A stretch of DNA of 6,127 nucleotides from Spirochaetaceae bacterium (GTDB taxonomy: Bacteria; Spirochaetota; Spirochaetia; SZUA-6; Fen-1364). The stretch is from NCBI GenBank assembly GCA_003170115.1, contig PMZS01000339.1, forward strand, positions 1 to 6,127, in the 5' to 3' direction. The first letter of the stretch is position 1. Each line of letters starts with the position of its first letter. A program made the translations under genes and the position numbers. This document shows positions 1-5,504 of this stretch, piece after piece. Under the pieces are notes generated by a model. The model made no database searches and was not told the origin of the DNA. It saw only the letters and a list, made by a program, of their open reading frames with translations.

Positions 1-726
1 CTCAGGGGTTTGTCAGCATCCTGTTAGCGCTTCGATCGGCGTCAAGCCGGCCCGCATCGTGGAGGGCCTTGACAGCCTTCAGGAGATAGGCGGTCTTGCC
101 TTGTGGATACGTCGCGATGTGCTTATGAAGCGCATTGAACCATTCTTCGCTGAGCTTTGAGCGAACGCGCTCATCCTTGGCGAACTCGGCAGCGTCGCTG
201 TCCCCGATCGTGGAAGCCCCGGCGACGATCGTGGGACAGACGAAGGCGCCGGAATTGACGATGGCGTCGATGATCTCCCTGGTATGCGGCCTGTCGACAA
301 AGATGTGCATAAGGCCGTCGATCCCCGCCTTGATGGCGCGCTCCGAGGCCTCGATGCTCATCGTGTGCGCGACAGCCATCTTGTTGTTCCGGTGGGCCTC
401 TGAAATGACGGTCGCGAGCACTTCCATGTCCCGACGCTCGTCGAACGCCTTCTTTTGCTCCTTGGTCCAATATCCCTGCATGATGCACACCGTCGTGACG
501 CCGAACGTAATGGCAACCTGTCGGCTTCCGGATTGGCATGGGTGTGCGCGTCGATAAGGCCCGGCAACAGGGTGCGGCCTTTGGCGTCGATGATCTCGGC
601 GCCCTCGGGAGCCGGACCACCAACATTGATGATCTTTTCTCCCTTGACGATAATTGATCGCTTGTCATGCACATTCTCTCCATCGAAAATGCGTGCATTC
701 GCGATATGCGTGATCCTGTCTGTGTT
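1..726 (-). pseudogene. Decayed imidazolonepropionase-like metal-dependent amidohydrolase
   Basis: The family comprises TIM-barrel metal hydrolases acting on cyclic amides or dipeptides. The N-terminal part is intact in one frame: NARIFDGENV (about 702-673), a beta-rich segment, then GLIDAHTHA with the HxH metal motif (about 561-535). The frame is lost around 515-531; the next piece, VAITFGVTTVCIMQGYW, continues in another frame down to LHDAG (about 55). It carries VAHTMSIEASERAIKAG and the GLMHIFVDRP family signature. Two family blocks are missing: about 70 residues between FDERRDM and EVLATVISEAH (junction near 425), which should hold the barrel strand with the metal-bridging Lys, and the segment between HDAG and AGLTPIEAL (junction near 50), where the frame also changes. 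A stop follows at 13-15. No usable start codon lies where the N-terminus should begin. The gene could continue left of the window. The family call is from remembered conserved motifs; product and substrate are unknown. At least four lesions make function very unlikely. Confidence 0.85.
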
Positions 727-736
727 CCTTTCAGTT

Positions 737-743
737 ACCTCCT
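737..743 (-). promoter_or_regulatory. Orphan Shine-Dalgarno of the decayed amidohydrolase
   Basis: On the minus strand AGGAGGT lies 10-11 nt upstream of the codon where the protein should start. The frame there reads AAC ACA GAC AGG ATC ACG CAT, leading directly into IANARIFDGE. The first AAC (724-726) sits where an ATG is expected, which suggests the start codon was lost by mutation. The first in-frame alternative is a GTG at 670-672, inside the first conserved beta strand. Confidence 0.55.
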
Positions 744-899
744 ATTCAGAAGAATGTCGATCGCTGATATGCATCCGTGGCAGGGGCGCGCACAGAGTGT
801 AACGAAGTGGTCGCCAGCGGACGAGCGCGGGATTGTTCAAACTCTGGGAGTGCATGGCGCCATTCTGAGCTCCTTTCCGATGACAAACAGAGTATGCGA

Positions 900-912
900 C
901 GAACAATGTTCG
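900..912. promoter_or_regulatory. Short palindrome, possible operator
   Basis: CGAACA-a-TGTTCG is a perfect 6+6 bp inverted repeat in the gap between tetR and the amidohydrolase remnant, just past the tetR terminator. A TetR-family protein often binds such palindromes at a neighbouring target gene. No convincing promoter was found around it, so the role is inference. The rest of the 253-bp gap (747-999) holds no gene I can support. Confidence 0.25.
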
Positions 913-920
913 CCCGATGC

Positions 921-949
921 AAAAAAAATGGGAGACAACACGATCCCCC
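921..949 (-). terminator. Rho-independent terminator of tetR
   Basis: Read on the minus strand, GGGGGA (949-944) pairs with TCTCCC (935-930), six pairs with one G-U, around an 8-nt loop. This is followed by A and eight T (928-921). It starts about 50 nt after the tetR stop codon and is oriented to end that transcript. It would therefore uncouple tetR from the amidohydrolase remnant downstream. Confidence 0.75.
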
Positions 950-999
950 AGAGGGAGTTCCCTCCTGATGGGCACGCAAGGGAAACGCGACGACAGCTC

Positions 1000-1746
1000 C
1001 TAAGCATGCCTTGCCCGCCTGTGTGAGCCCTTCTCCACTGGCGAGACCGAGCCGTCGTGGGACTGGCGCGGCGTCTGCAACACTCCCTTGAGGAGAACTT
1101 CGATGGCCCAATCGAAACGCTCCAGGCCTTGTCCAGAGACCAGCTGTTCGCGCGACGCATGGATCCGGGGGAACTCCGGCTGAGACACACTTCCGAGCAT
1201 GCGGACCAGGGGGCCGAGCGGGTCCCCGTTCTCCTTCCGATGGCTCTGTTCGGCAGCGATGGCAGTGGCGTATAGGCTGAGCAAGTCGGCAGCCCAAGCG
1301 GCTGTTGACTGGTCGACTCCCGCCTCGTCGAGAAGGCAGAGAAGAGCCTCTATGATGCGCAGGGCATTCGGACCTGCGGCAATCGTGTTCATCGCAAGCT
1401 GAGCCAGACCTGAGCTACGCGCCAGAATGGTGATGTAGGATTCAAGAAGCGAGGCAAGGCGGCTTCGCCAGTCGCGCAGTGGCTCTCTCGGAATAGTCAC
1501 GTCGGCGAGCGCACGGTCGAACACCAGGGTCTGAAGCTCTCGAAGGTCGTCGACGTACGCGTAGAGCGATGCCGGGCCGGTCTCGAGAGCTGCCGCGACC
1601 TTCCGAAGACTCATCCCCTCCAGCCCCTCACGGGTCAACAAGTCGAGCGCAACCGTGACAATCGCGTCGCGGCTGAGCGGCTTCTTGACCGGCCCGCCCC
1701 GACGGCTTGTGACGTCTCGAGCTTCGAATGGATTACGCGTGCTCAT
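1000..1746 (-). CDS. TetR/AcrR-family transcriptional repressor
   Basis: This is a 248-residue DNA-binding regulator. Residues about 24-71 form the TetR N-terminal domain; the helix-turn-helix is around 46-65 (SLRKVAAALETGPASLYAYV), a very typical recognition segment. The rest is all helical, as expected for the ligand-binding and dimerisation domain; the arrangement resembles the TetR_C_1 class, which would make it slightly longer than a minimal TetR protein. The frame is open 132 nt further upstream, but the extra 44 residues have no TetR character, and the ATG at 1746 begins MSTRNPFEAR, a normal basic leader. No Shine-Dalgarno precedes this ATG; a promoter directly abuts it. The closest same-strand neighbour is the decayed amidohydrolase, a plausible former target, although a terminator separates them. 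The divergent neighbour is the toxin-antitoxin pair. The ligand cannot be deduced. Confidence 0.88.
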   Translation of the reverse strand: MSTRNPFEARDVTSRRGGPVKKPLSRDAIVTVALDLLTREGLEGMSLRKVAAALETGPASLYAYVDDLRELQTLVFDRALADVTIPREPLRDWRSRLASLLESYITILARSSGLAQLAMNTIAAGPNALRIIEALLCLLDEAGVDQSTAAWAADLLSLYATAIAAEQSHRKENGDPLGPLVRMLGSVSQPEFPRIHASREQLVSGQGLERFDWAIEVLLKGVLQTPRQSHDGSVSPVEKGSHRRARHA

Positions 1747-1752
1747 AGACGA

Positions 1753-1782
1753 AATGTATTCGACACGAACGGCGTTTGTCAG
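1753..1782 (-). promoter_or_regulatory. Candidate sigma70 promoter for tetR giving a leaderless mRNA
   Basis: On the minus strand CTGACA (1782-1777, 5/6 to the -35 consensus) is followed after 18 nt by TACATT (1758-1753, 4/6 to the -10 consensus). The tetR ATG begins only 6 nt after the -10 box, so transcription would start at or next to the A of the start codon. This fits the missing ribosome-binding site. Confidence 0.5.
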
Positions 1783-1863
1783 GAGACTGCAGATCGGGAG
1801 TAAAAAGGAACTGGGAATGTCTGATTCCAGGAGGACCGCTGCTGATGGAAGCCTTGGAACTTG

Positions 1864-1892
1864 TTGACGAACCATCAATCATATGGTAGCTT
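1864..1892 (+). promoter_or_regulatory. Candidate promoter of the toxin-antitoxin operon
   Basis: TTGACG (1864-1869) is followed by a 17-nt spacer and TAGCTT (1887-1892, only 3/6 to consensus). The antitoxin ATG at 1899 is 7 nt from the -10 box and no Shine-Dalgarno is visible, so this operon too may be leaderless. The -10 is weak. An alternative pairing (TTGTTG with TATGGT, 15-nt spacer) is not better. Confidence 0.35.
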
Positions 1893-1904
1893 TCATGTAT
1901 GAAA
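1871..1904. promoter_or_regulatory. Pair of palindromes, likely autoregulatory operator of the antitoxin
   Basis: Two adjacent inverted repeats cover the promoter and start codon: ACCAT-7 nt-ATGGT (1871-1887) and TTTCAT-GT-ATGAAA (1891-1904). Ribbon-helix-helix antitoxins, alone or with the toxin, normally repress their own operon through such short repeated palindromes. Position and symmetry are visible; binding is inferred. Confidence 0.5.
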
Positions 1905-2141
1905 ATCATAACTATAAATGTAAGTGAACCGGTTTATCGCGACTTCCGCGAGTATGCCCGGCAGCATGACCGCACGGCCTCCGAGATCATCCGGGAAGCG
2001 ATGGAGGATTTCAGATCCCGAAAGATTCATCGGCCAACCAGCTTGAAGGACATCCGCCCGGTCTCGGTAGGAAAGGTGCTGCAGCCATTCAAGGGATCCG
2101 AGGACATGCTCGAGGAACTTTCTCGTGGTCAAAGCGATTGA
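1899..2141 (+). CDS. Ribbon-helix-helix antitoxin (VapB/CopG-like)
   Basis: This 80-residue protein neutralises the PIN toxin encoded immediately downstream and probably represses the operon. Residues 1-40 are a classic ribbon-helix-helix: the DNA-contacting strand KIITINVSEPVYRDF, helix A through the REYARQHD segment, then TASEIIREAMEDF as helix B. Residues about 41-80 are a polar tail of the kind that wraps the toxin. The ATG at 1899 is fixed by the strand, which must begin at the N-terminus. The toxin start overlaps its 3' end by 17 nt, indicating translational coupling. I assign the family by fold pattern and pairing with a PIN protein; the exact VapB subclass cannot be told. Confidence 0.85.
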   Translation: MKIITINVSEPVYRDFREYARQHDRTASEIIREAMEDFRSRKIHRPTSLKDIRPVSVGKVLQPFKGSEDMLEELSRGQSD

Positions 2142-2574
2142 CACCACATTCCTGATTCAGCTCGAGGTGCGCGAAAGCGAAGGGCATGAAAAGGCGCACC
2201 TGTTCCTGCAGCGGCGCCTGCTCGGCGAGGGGCATCAACTGGGTCTCGTCCCGCAGGTGCTCGAGGAGTTCATCCACGTGTGCACGGATCCACGCAGGTT
2301 CGAGAGGCCGCTTTCCATGACGGAAGCCCTCGACAAGGCGGACTTCTGGTGGCGGGCATCCGAGGTTCAGCAGGTGCTTCCCTCAGCGGAGGCTGTCGCC
2401 CTCTTTCTTGAGTGGATGCGAGGGCTTCGGCTGGGCCGACGACGTATTCACGACACCCTTCTTGCGGCCACCTGCGTCACAACCGGCATCAAGGAGATCG
2501 TGACCAGCGACAGAGACGGATTCCAGGTCTTCGGGGACCTGACGCTTTCCGACCCTCTCGACTGGCGGGGCTGA
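2125..2574 (+). CDS. PIN-domain ribonuclease toxin (VapC-like)
   Basis: The 149-residue PIN-domain protein is expected to be a Mg2+-dependent endoribonuclease that inhibits translation when its antitoxin is lost. The acidic active-site set is in place: D6 (AIDTTFL), E48 (PQVLEEFIHV), D110 (RRRIHDTLLAAT) and D129 with D131 (VTSDRDGF). The length is at the upper end for VapC, and the block PQVLEEFIHVCTDPRRF is typical of one VapC subgroup. The start is a GTG at 2125, preceded by GAGGA at 2112-2116 with an 8-nt spacing, and overlapping the antitoxin by 17 nt. All catalytic residues are present and the frame is uninterrupted, so the module looks active. Its stop codon lies only 5 nt from the U-tract of the convergent 5S gene. 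The RNA target is unknown. Confidence 0.88.
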   Translation: MVKAIDTTFLIQLEVRESEGHEKAHLFLQRRLLGEGHQLGLVPQVLEEFIHVCTDPRRFERPLSMTEALDKADFWWRASEVQQVLPSAEAVALFLEWMRGLRLGRRRIHDTLLAATCVTTGIKEIVTSDRDGFQVFGDLTLSDPLDWRG

Positions 2575-2579
2575 AAGAC

Positions 2580-2586
2580 AAAAAAA
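2580..2586 (-). terminator. U-tract ending the rRNA transcript
   Basis: Seven T on the minus strand follow directly after the 5S terminal helix. The GC-rich closing helix of 5S (GCCTGG with CCAGGC) plus this tract can act as an intrinsic terminator. Confidence 0.5.
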
Positions 2587-2701
<115 letters not shown>

Positions 2702-2807
2702 AATAATCTCTCTCGAGGAATGAAGGAAGAAGAGGAAGAGCGAACTAGCGGATCGCCGCTCTCACTGTCCCGAGTACGGGCCAGTTGCCGCGTCAATCCT
2801 TTCCGCG

Positions 2808-2824
2808 CTTTCGCGTAGCGAAAG
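2808..2824 (-). repeat. Hairpin in the 23S-5S spacer
   Basis: CTTTCGC-GTA-GCGAAAG is a perfect 7-bp inverted repeat just downstream of the 23S end. It is a plausible structured spacer element or processing site for the rRNA precursor. There is no T-run, so it is not a terminator. Confidence 0.45.
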
Positions 2825-2838
2825 TGTGGGGGAAAATA

Positions 2839-3123
<285 letters not shown>

Positions 3124-3207
3124 TCCTCGGCCGGCTGCCAGCGCATTCTATTGCCGATATTCCTACATGCATATGGCGTAACGTTGGCTTCGTCCCAACC
3201 AAGGTTA

Positions 3208-3237
3208 TTGACTAAATATTCCCGATACTATTCTATT
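3208..3237 (+). promoter_or_regulatory. Candidate promoter of the epimerase gene
   Basis: TTGACT (3208-3213, 5/6 to the -35 consensus) is followed after 18 nt by TCTATT (3232-3237, 4/6). The predicted start of transcription, near 3244, falls inside the double palindrome, a layout typical of repressor-controlled promoters. Transcription would give a 5' leader of roughly 95 nt. Confidence 0.45.
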
Positions 3238-3267
3238 TACACGTGTAGCCTACACGTGTAAATAGAA
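3231..3267. promoter_or_regulatory. Perfect 17-bp inverted repeat, double operator
   Basis: The arms TTCTATTTACACGTGTA (3231-3247) and its exact complement (3251-3267) flank GCC. Each arm contains the self-complementary decamer TACACGTGTA (3238-3247 and 3251-3260), with centres 13 bp apart. Palindromes with a central CG are characteristic of LacI-family operators, and a LacI-family gene lies at the right end of the window. No T-run follows on either strand, so it is not a terminator. Binding is inference. Confidence 0.6.
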
Positions 3268-3328
3268 GGAAGGCGTTCACGTAAAGAATCCGTAAGGGAT
3301 AGCACAGGTTGAAGCGGAAAATGAAGAT

Positions 3329-3333
3329 GGAGG
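3329..3333 (+). promoter_or_regulatory. Ribosome-binding site of the epimerase gene
   Basis: GGAGG ends 7 nt before the ATG at 3341. It is a strong site and fixes the start. Confidence 0.8.
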
Positions 3334-3340
3334 TTGCTAA

Positions 3341-4207
3341 ATGAAATTCGGAACACTTTTCGCCTACTGGGTACGGGAATGGAAGGGGGATTATGCCCTG
3401 TTTGCAAAGAAGGCTGCAAAAATCGGGTTCGATATCCTCGAGATTTCTGCGGGGCAACTCCTCAGGATGTCGGGCAAGGAACTGGATGAGCTTAGAAGCC
3501 TGACAAAAGATCTTGGGATCAGCATCACTTCAAATATCGGTCCGGCAAAAAACAAAGACGTTTCATCGAAAAACCCGGCCATCAGAAAGGCTGGAATCAG
3601 ATCCCTCACGGCAATCATGCATGCGATGGATCGGCTGGATTCGCGGGTATTGGCAGGAGTCTTGTATTCATATTGGCCATGCGATTTTCGCGAAGTTGAC
3701 AAGAAGGCGGCCTGGGAGTTGGGAATTGCCAGCGTACGAGATCTGGCAGAAACAGCCGAATCACTTGGAATCGACCTGTGCCTCGAAGTGGTTAATCGTT
3801 TTGAAACATACATTCTCAATACCTGTGAAGAGGCGGTGCGCTACTGCAAAGCCGTTGGAAGCACGAGAGCCAAGATTCTTCTGGACACGTTTCACATGAA
3901 CATTGAAGAAGACAACATCGGGGATGCGATTCGTCTTGCGGGTCCGCGCCTTGGACATTTCCACGTCGGCGAAGGCAACCGAAAAGTCCCTGGGAAGGGA
4001 CACCTCCCGTGGAATGAAATCGGCAAAGCCTTGCGGGATATTCACTACGAGAAGGGGGTCGTAATGGAGCCATTCGTTCTCTCGGGTGGCAAGGTCGGAA
4101 GCGATATTAAGGTGTGGCGAGATCTCAGCGGAAACGCAACCGCAGAAAAAATGGACAAGGACATCAAGGCTTCTCTAAAGTTCCTCAAGCAGGCTTTCAT
4201 AAAATAG
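3341..4207 (+). CDS. Ketose 3-epimerase, D-tagatose/D-allulose (psicose) 3-epimerase family
   Basis: The 288-residue TIM-barrel enzyme is predicted to interconvert ketohexoses at C3 (for example D-fructose and D-allulose, or D-tagatose and D-sorbose) in the cytoplasm. From recalled family knowledge, the Agrobacterium tumefaciens enzyme uses metal ligands E152, D185, H211 and E246 and substrate contacts E158, H188 and R217. The counterparts here are E149, D182, H208, E243, E155, H185 and R214, a uniform shift of three. Signature blocks LYSYWP (108-113), CLEVVNRFE (147-155), LDTFHMNIEED (181-191), GEGNRKVPGKG (210-220), VMEPFV (241-246) and VGSDIKVWRD (252-261) are all present, and the length is normal. 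A strong ribosome-binding site precedes the ATG. Base composition appears less GC-rich than the flanking tetR and lacI genes, which may reflect separate origin. A double operator precedes it. Exact substrate preference within the family cannot be told. Confidence 0.92.
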   Translation: MKFGTLFAYWVREWKGDYALFAKKAAKIGFDILEISAGQLLRMSGKELDELRSLTKDLGISITSNIGPAKNKDVSSKNPAIRKAGIRSLTAIMHAMDRLDSRVLAGVLYSYWPCDFREVDKKAAWELGIASVRDLAETAESLGIDLCLEVVNRFETYILNTCEEAVRYCKAVGSTRAKILLDTFHMNIEEDNIGDAIRLAGPRLGHFHVGEGNRKVPGKGHLPWNEIGKALRDIHYEKGVVMEPFVLSGGKVGSDIKVWRDLSGNATAEKMDKDIKASLKFLKQAFIK

Positions 4208-4366
4208 AGGGCGCGTTGAACGCATGCAATACATCCGGGTAGCCGCCAACGCGGCACCGCTGGTCTTCGGAGGCGATATGGTCCAACTTTTCAAAGAGAG
4301 AAGAGAGAGACAGAGCGAGCTGCCAGGACTCCCTCTGCCTGCGCGCCCCTTCGGGTCGGTGGGTCA

Positions 4367-4640
4367 GCTACCACGGCACCTTCTGCTCTCCAAAAGTGTT
4401 TCGAGAATCACCTCGCCCGGTTCGCCGCAGAGTACGCGAAGGACTTGGGCAATTCCCTTTCCCCCGTTTCCTCACCTGCGACGACTACCGCTAGGGCGTG
4501 GCCCGCATCCGCTGTGTCAATCCCGAATGCCGCGACGAGTGTTTCCGATCCTGCTCCTTCAAGGGCATCTTCCGCTGCCCATCGTGCAACCAGAAACGAA
4601 CACTCCTGCTCACTGAGTACACCGATGAGCAGTTGTTCCG
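4367..4640 (+). pseudogene. IS91-type transposase remnant, N-terminal zinc-binding part
   Basis: Two frames together give the start of an IS91-family (HUH) transposase. The first, from about 4367, reads ALQKCFENHLARFAAEYAKDLG, the usual amphipathic opening. The frame then changes near 4450 to RFLTCDDYR, a TAG stop (4492-4494), and GVARIRCVNPEC...CFRSCSFKGIFRCPSCNQKR, followed by TLLLTEYTDEQL. The cysteine pattern matches the transposase zinc-binding domain, in which GFARIRC, FSCK and CPSC blocks are typical. After about 4640 the expected LPHRQFVFT block and the catalytic HUH/tyrosine region are absent. With a frameshift, an internal stop and loss of the catalytic domain it is dead. No terminal sequences were found. 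The interval 4208-4366 between it and the epimerase holds a GA-rich stretch (about 4298-4319) and no gene I can support. Confidence 0.65.
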
Positions 4641-4817
4641 TGCCTTCCGCGGGACCATGCCCTGCCCCCAAGACGCCTCGATGGGCACTCCGATCACACC
4701 CGCTGGGCATCCCGGGGTCCGGCGCAGGAAACTGATTTGCCCATCATTCAATGCAAAGCGCAGACCAAGGCCCATGAGGGAGCGCGCCGCCGAAGCGGCC
4801 CACCGCCTCGGGCGATC

Positions 4818-4874
4818 CTATCTTCTTCTCAGAACGATGAGGAGAATACCGGGCACCAGGAACACAATTTTCAT
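4818..4874 (-). CDS. Tiny hydrophobic ORF, 18 residues, uncertain
   Basis: MKIVFLVPGILLIVLRRR begins at the ATG overlapping the stop of the preceding small ORF by 4 nt (ATGA). It has one short hydrophobic stretch and a basic end. It could be a truncated remnant or chance. No family is recognised. It matters only because of the coupled arrangement with its neighbour. Confidence 0.15.
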   Translation of the reverse strand: MKIVFLVPGILLIVLRRR

Positions 4875-4990
4875 GCACAAAATGTAATATTACCTCGTCT
4901 TCTCCCATAGCTGTCCAGCGAAATTACCGCAAGGAAGGCAATCAATATCCACCCCGCGATGCCCATTGCAGTGCGAATATTGTCACTCAT
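4871..4990 (-). CDS. Possible small membrane protein, 39 residues
   Basis: The ORF MSDNIRTAMGIAGWILIAFLAVISLDSYGRRRG plus a short tail has an N-terminal polar segment, one predicted transmembrane helix (about residues 9-25) and a positively charged flank, a credible single-pass small protein. A purine-rich AAGGGG lies 5 nt before its ATG and its stop overlaps the next ATG. It is not a recognised family. The surrounding 4641-5504 region is full of decayed sequence, so this may equally be a piece of a dead membrane protein. Confidence 0.3.
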   Translation of the reverse strand: MSDNIRTAMGIAGWILIAFLAVISLDSYGRRRGNITFCA

Positions 4991-5235
4991 TGCAGCCCCT
5001 TACGCGACGAAGTTGCCCTTTTGTTGACGCAGGACATTCTCCTTTTCGTCGCGCCCCTTTTGACCATCCATTTCGAATGAACCAAATTGCGGCGAATCCA
5101 TTCCTGGCGCCTGTCTGCAGCTCAGCAAGTTGTGCGACGAGGTCCGTCGGCGCTTCGATGGCGCCGTTGAACTTGCGCGGAGCATCACTGATCCCGCGAT
5201 CCCGATTGCGAATCCTGACAGTCCGCACGGAGTGA

Positions 5236-5469
5236 AGAAGGAAGTCAACCTCATTTCCATCCGGGAATGTTGCTCTCAAATGCGACATTGTGCAGTGGCG
5301 GTGGGAAATCGGGAATCTCGATCGTGCAGTTCCTTTGCTGTTCAGCTATCCCATCACCAGGAAAAAGCATGCCCAATTGGTGGAACAGATGGCCCACACG
5401 CAGGAAAGCTTCGCAACACAGACAGCCTCGAGTCGTTCCGAAACGGAAGCGGCAAAGCCGGCTCAATAG
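5236..5469 (+). pseudogene. C-terminal remnant, possibly of a sugar symporter (GPH/MFS type)
   Basis: An open stretch without any ATG ends at the TAG 5467-5469 with AVPLLFSYPITRKKHAQLVEQMAHTQESFA and a polar tail. The pattern of a short hydrophobic end followed by YPITRKKHAQLVEQ resembles the cytoplasmic C-terminus of glycoside-pentoside-hexuronide transporters, whose last helix runs into YPLTxxKHAxIVxxL. Upstream in another plus-strand frame (about 5060-5265) is a protein-like segment, LCDEVRRRFDGAVELARSITDPAI, which I do not recognise; it may or may not belong to the same dead gene. No membrane helices typical of the rest of a transporter are visible. Its place between an epimerase and a LacI regulator fits a sugar transporter. 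This assignment is from memory of motifs and is weak. Confidence 0.3.
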
Positions 5470-5504
5470 ATGCTGGGGCGAAGGCTGGCAGGGGCGTTCG
5501 ACGA

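Noticed and set aside
836..872. Eight-codon ORF MAPCTPRV with an AAGGAG upstream (minus strand)
   Set aside because: Too short to judge, no conserved role visible, and it lies in the gap after the tetR terminator. Likely chance.
746..1297. 183-codon minus-strand ORF overlapping tetR
   Set aside because: Its frame shadows the TetR gene, crosses the terminator and has a low-complexity Arg/Pro/Gly-rich composition.
3231..3267. Reading the 17-bp inverted repeat as a terminator
   Set aside because: No T-run follows on either strand, and it lies at a promoter rather than after a gene.
3321..3344. Seven-codon ORF MKMEVAK overlapping the epimerase start by ATGA
   Set aside because: Its own codons contain the epimerase ribosome-binding site and no site precedes it. 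Probably coincidental.
4491..4775. Minus-strand ORF with GLRFALNDGQISF and PAGVIGVPIEA segments
   Set aside because: It lies antisense to the better supported transposase remnant and matches no family I recognise.
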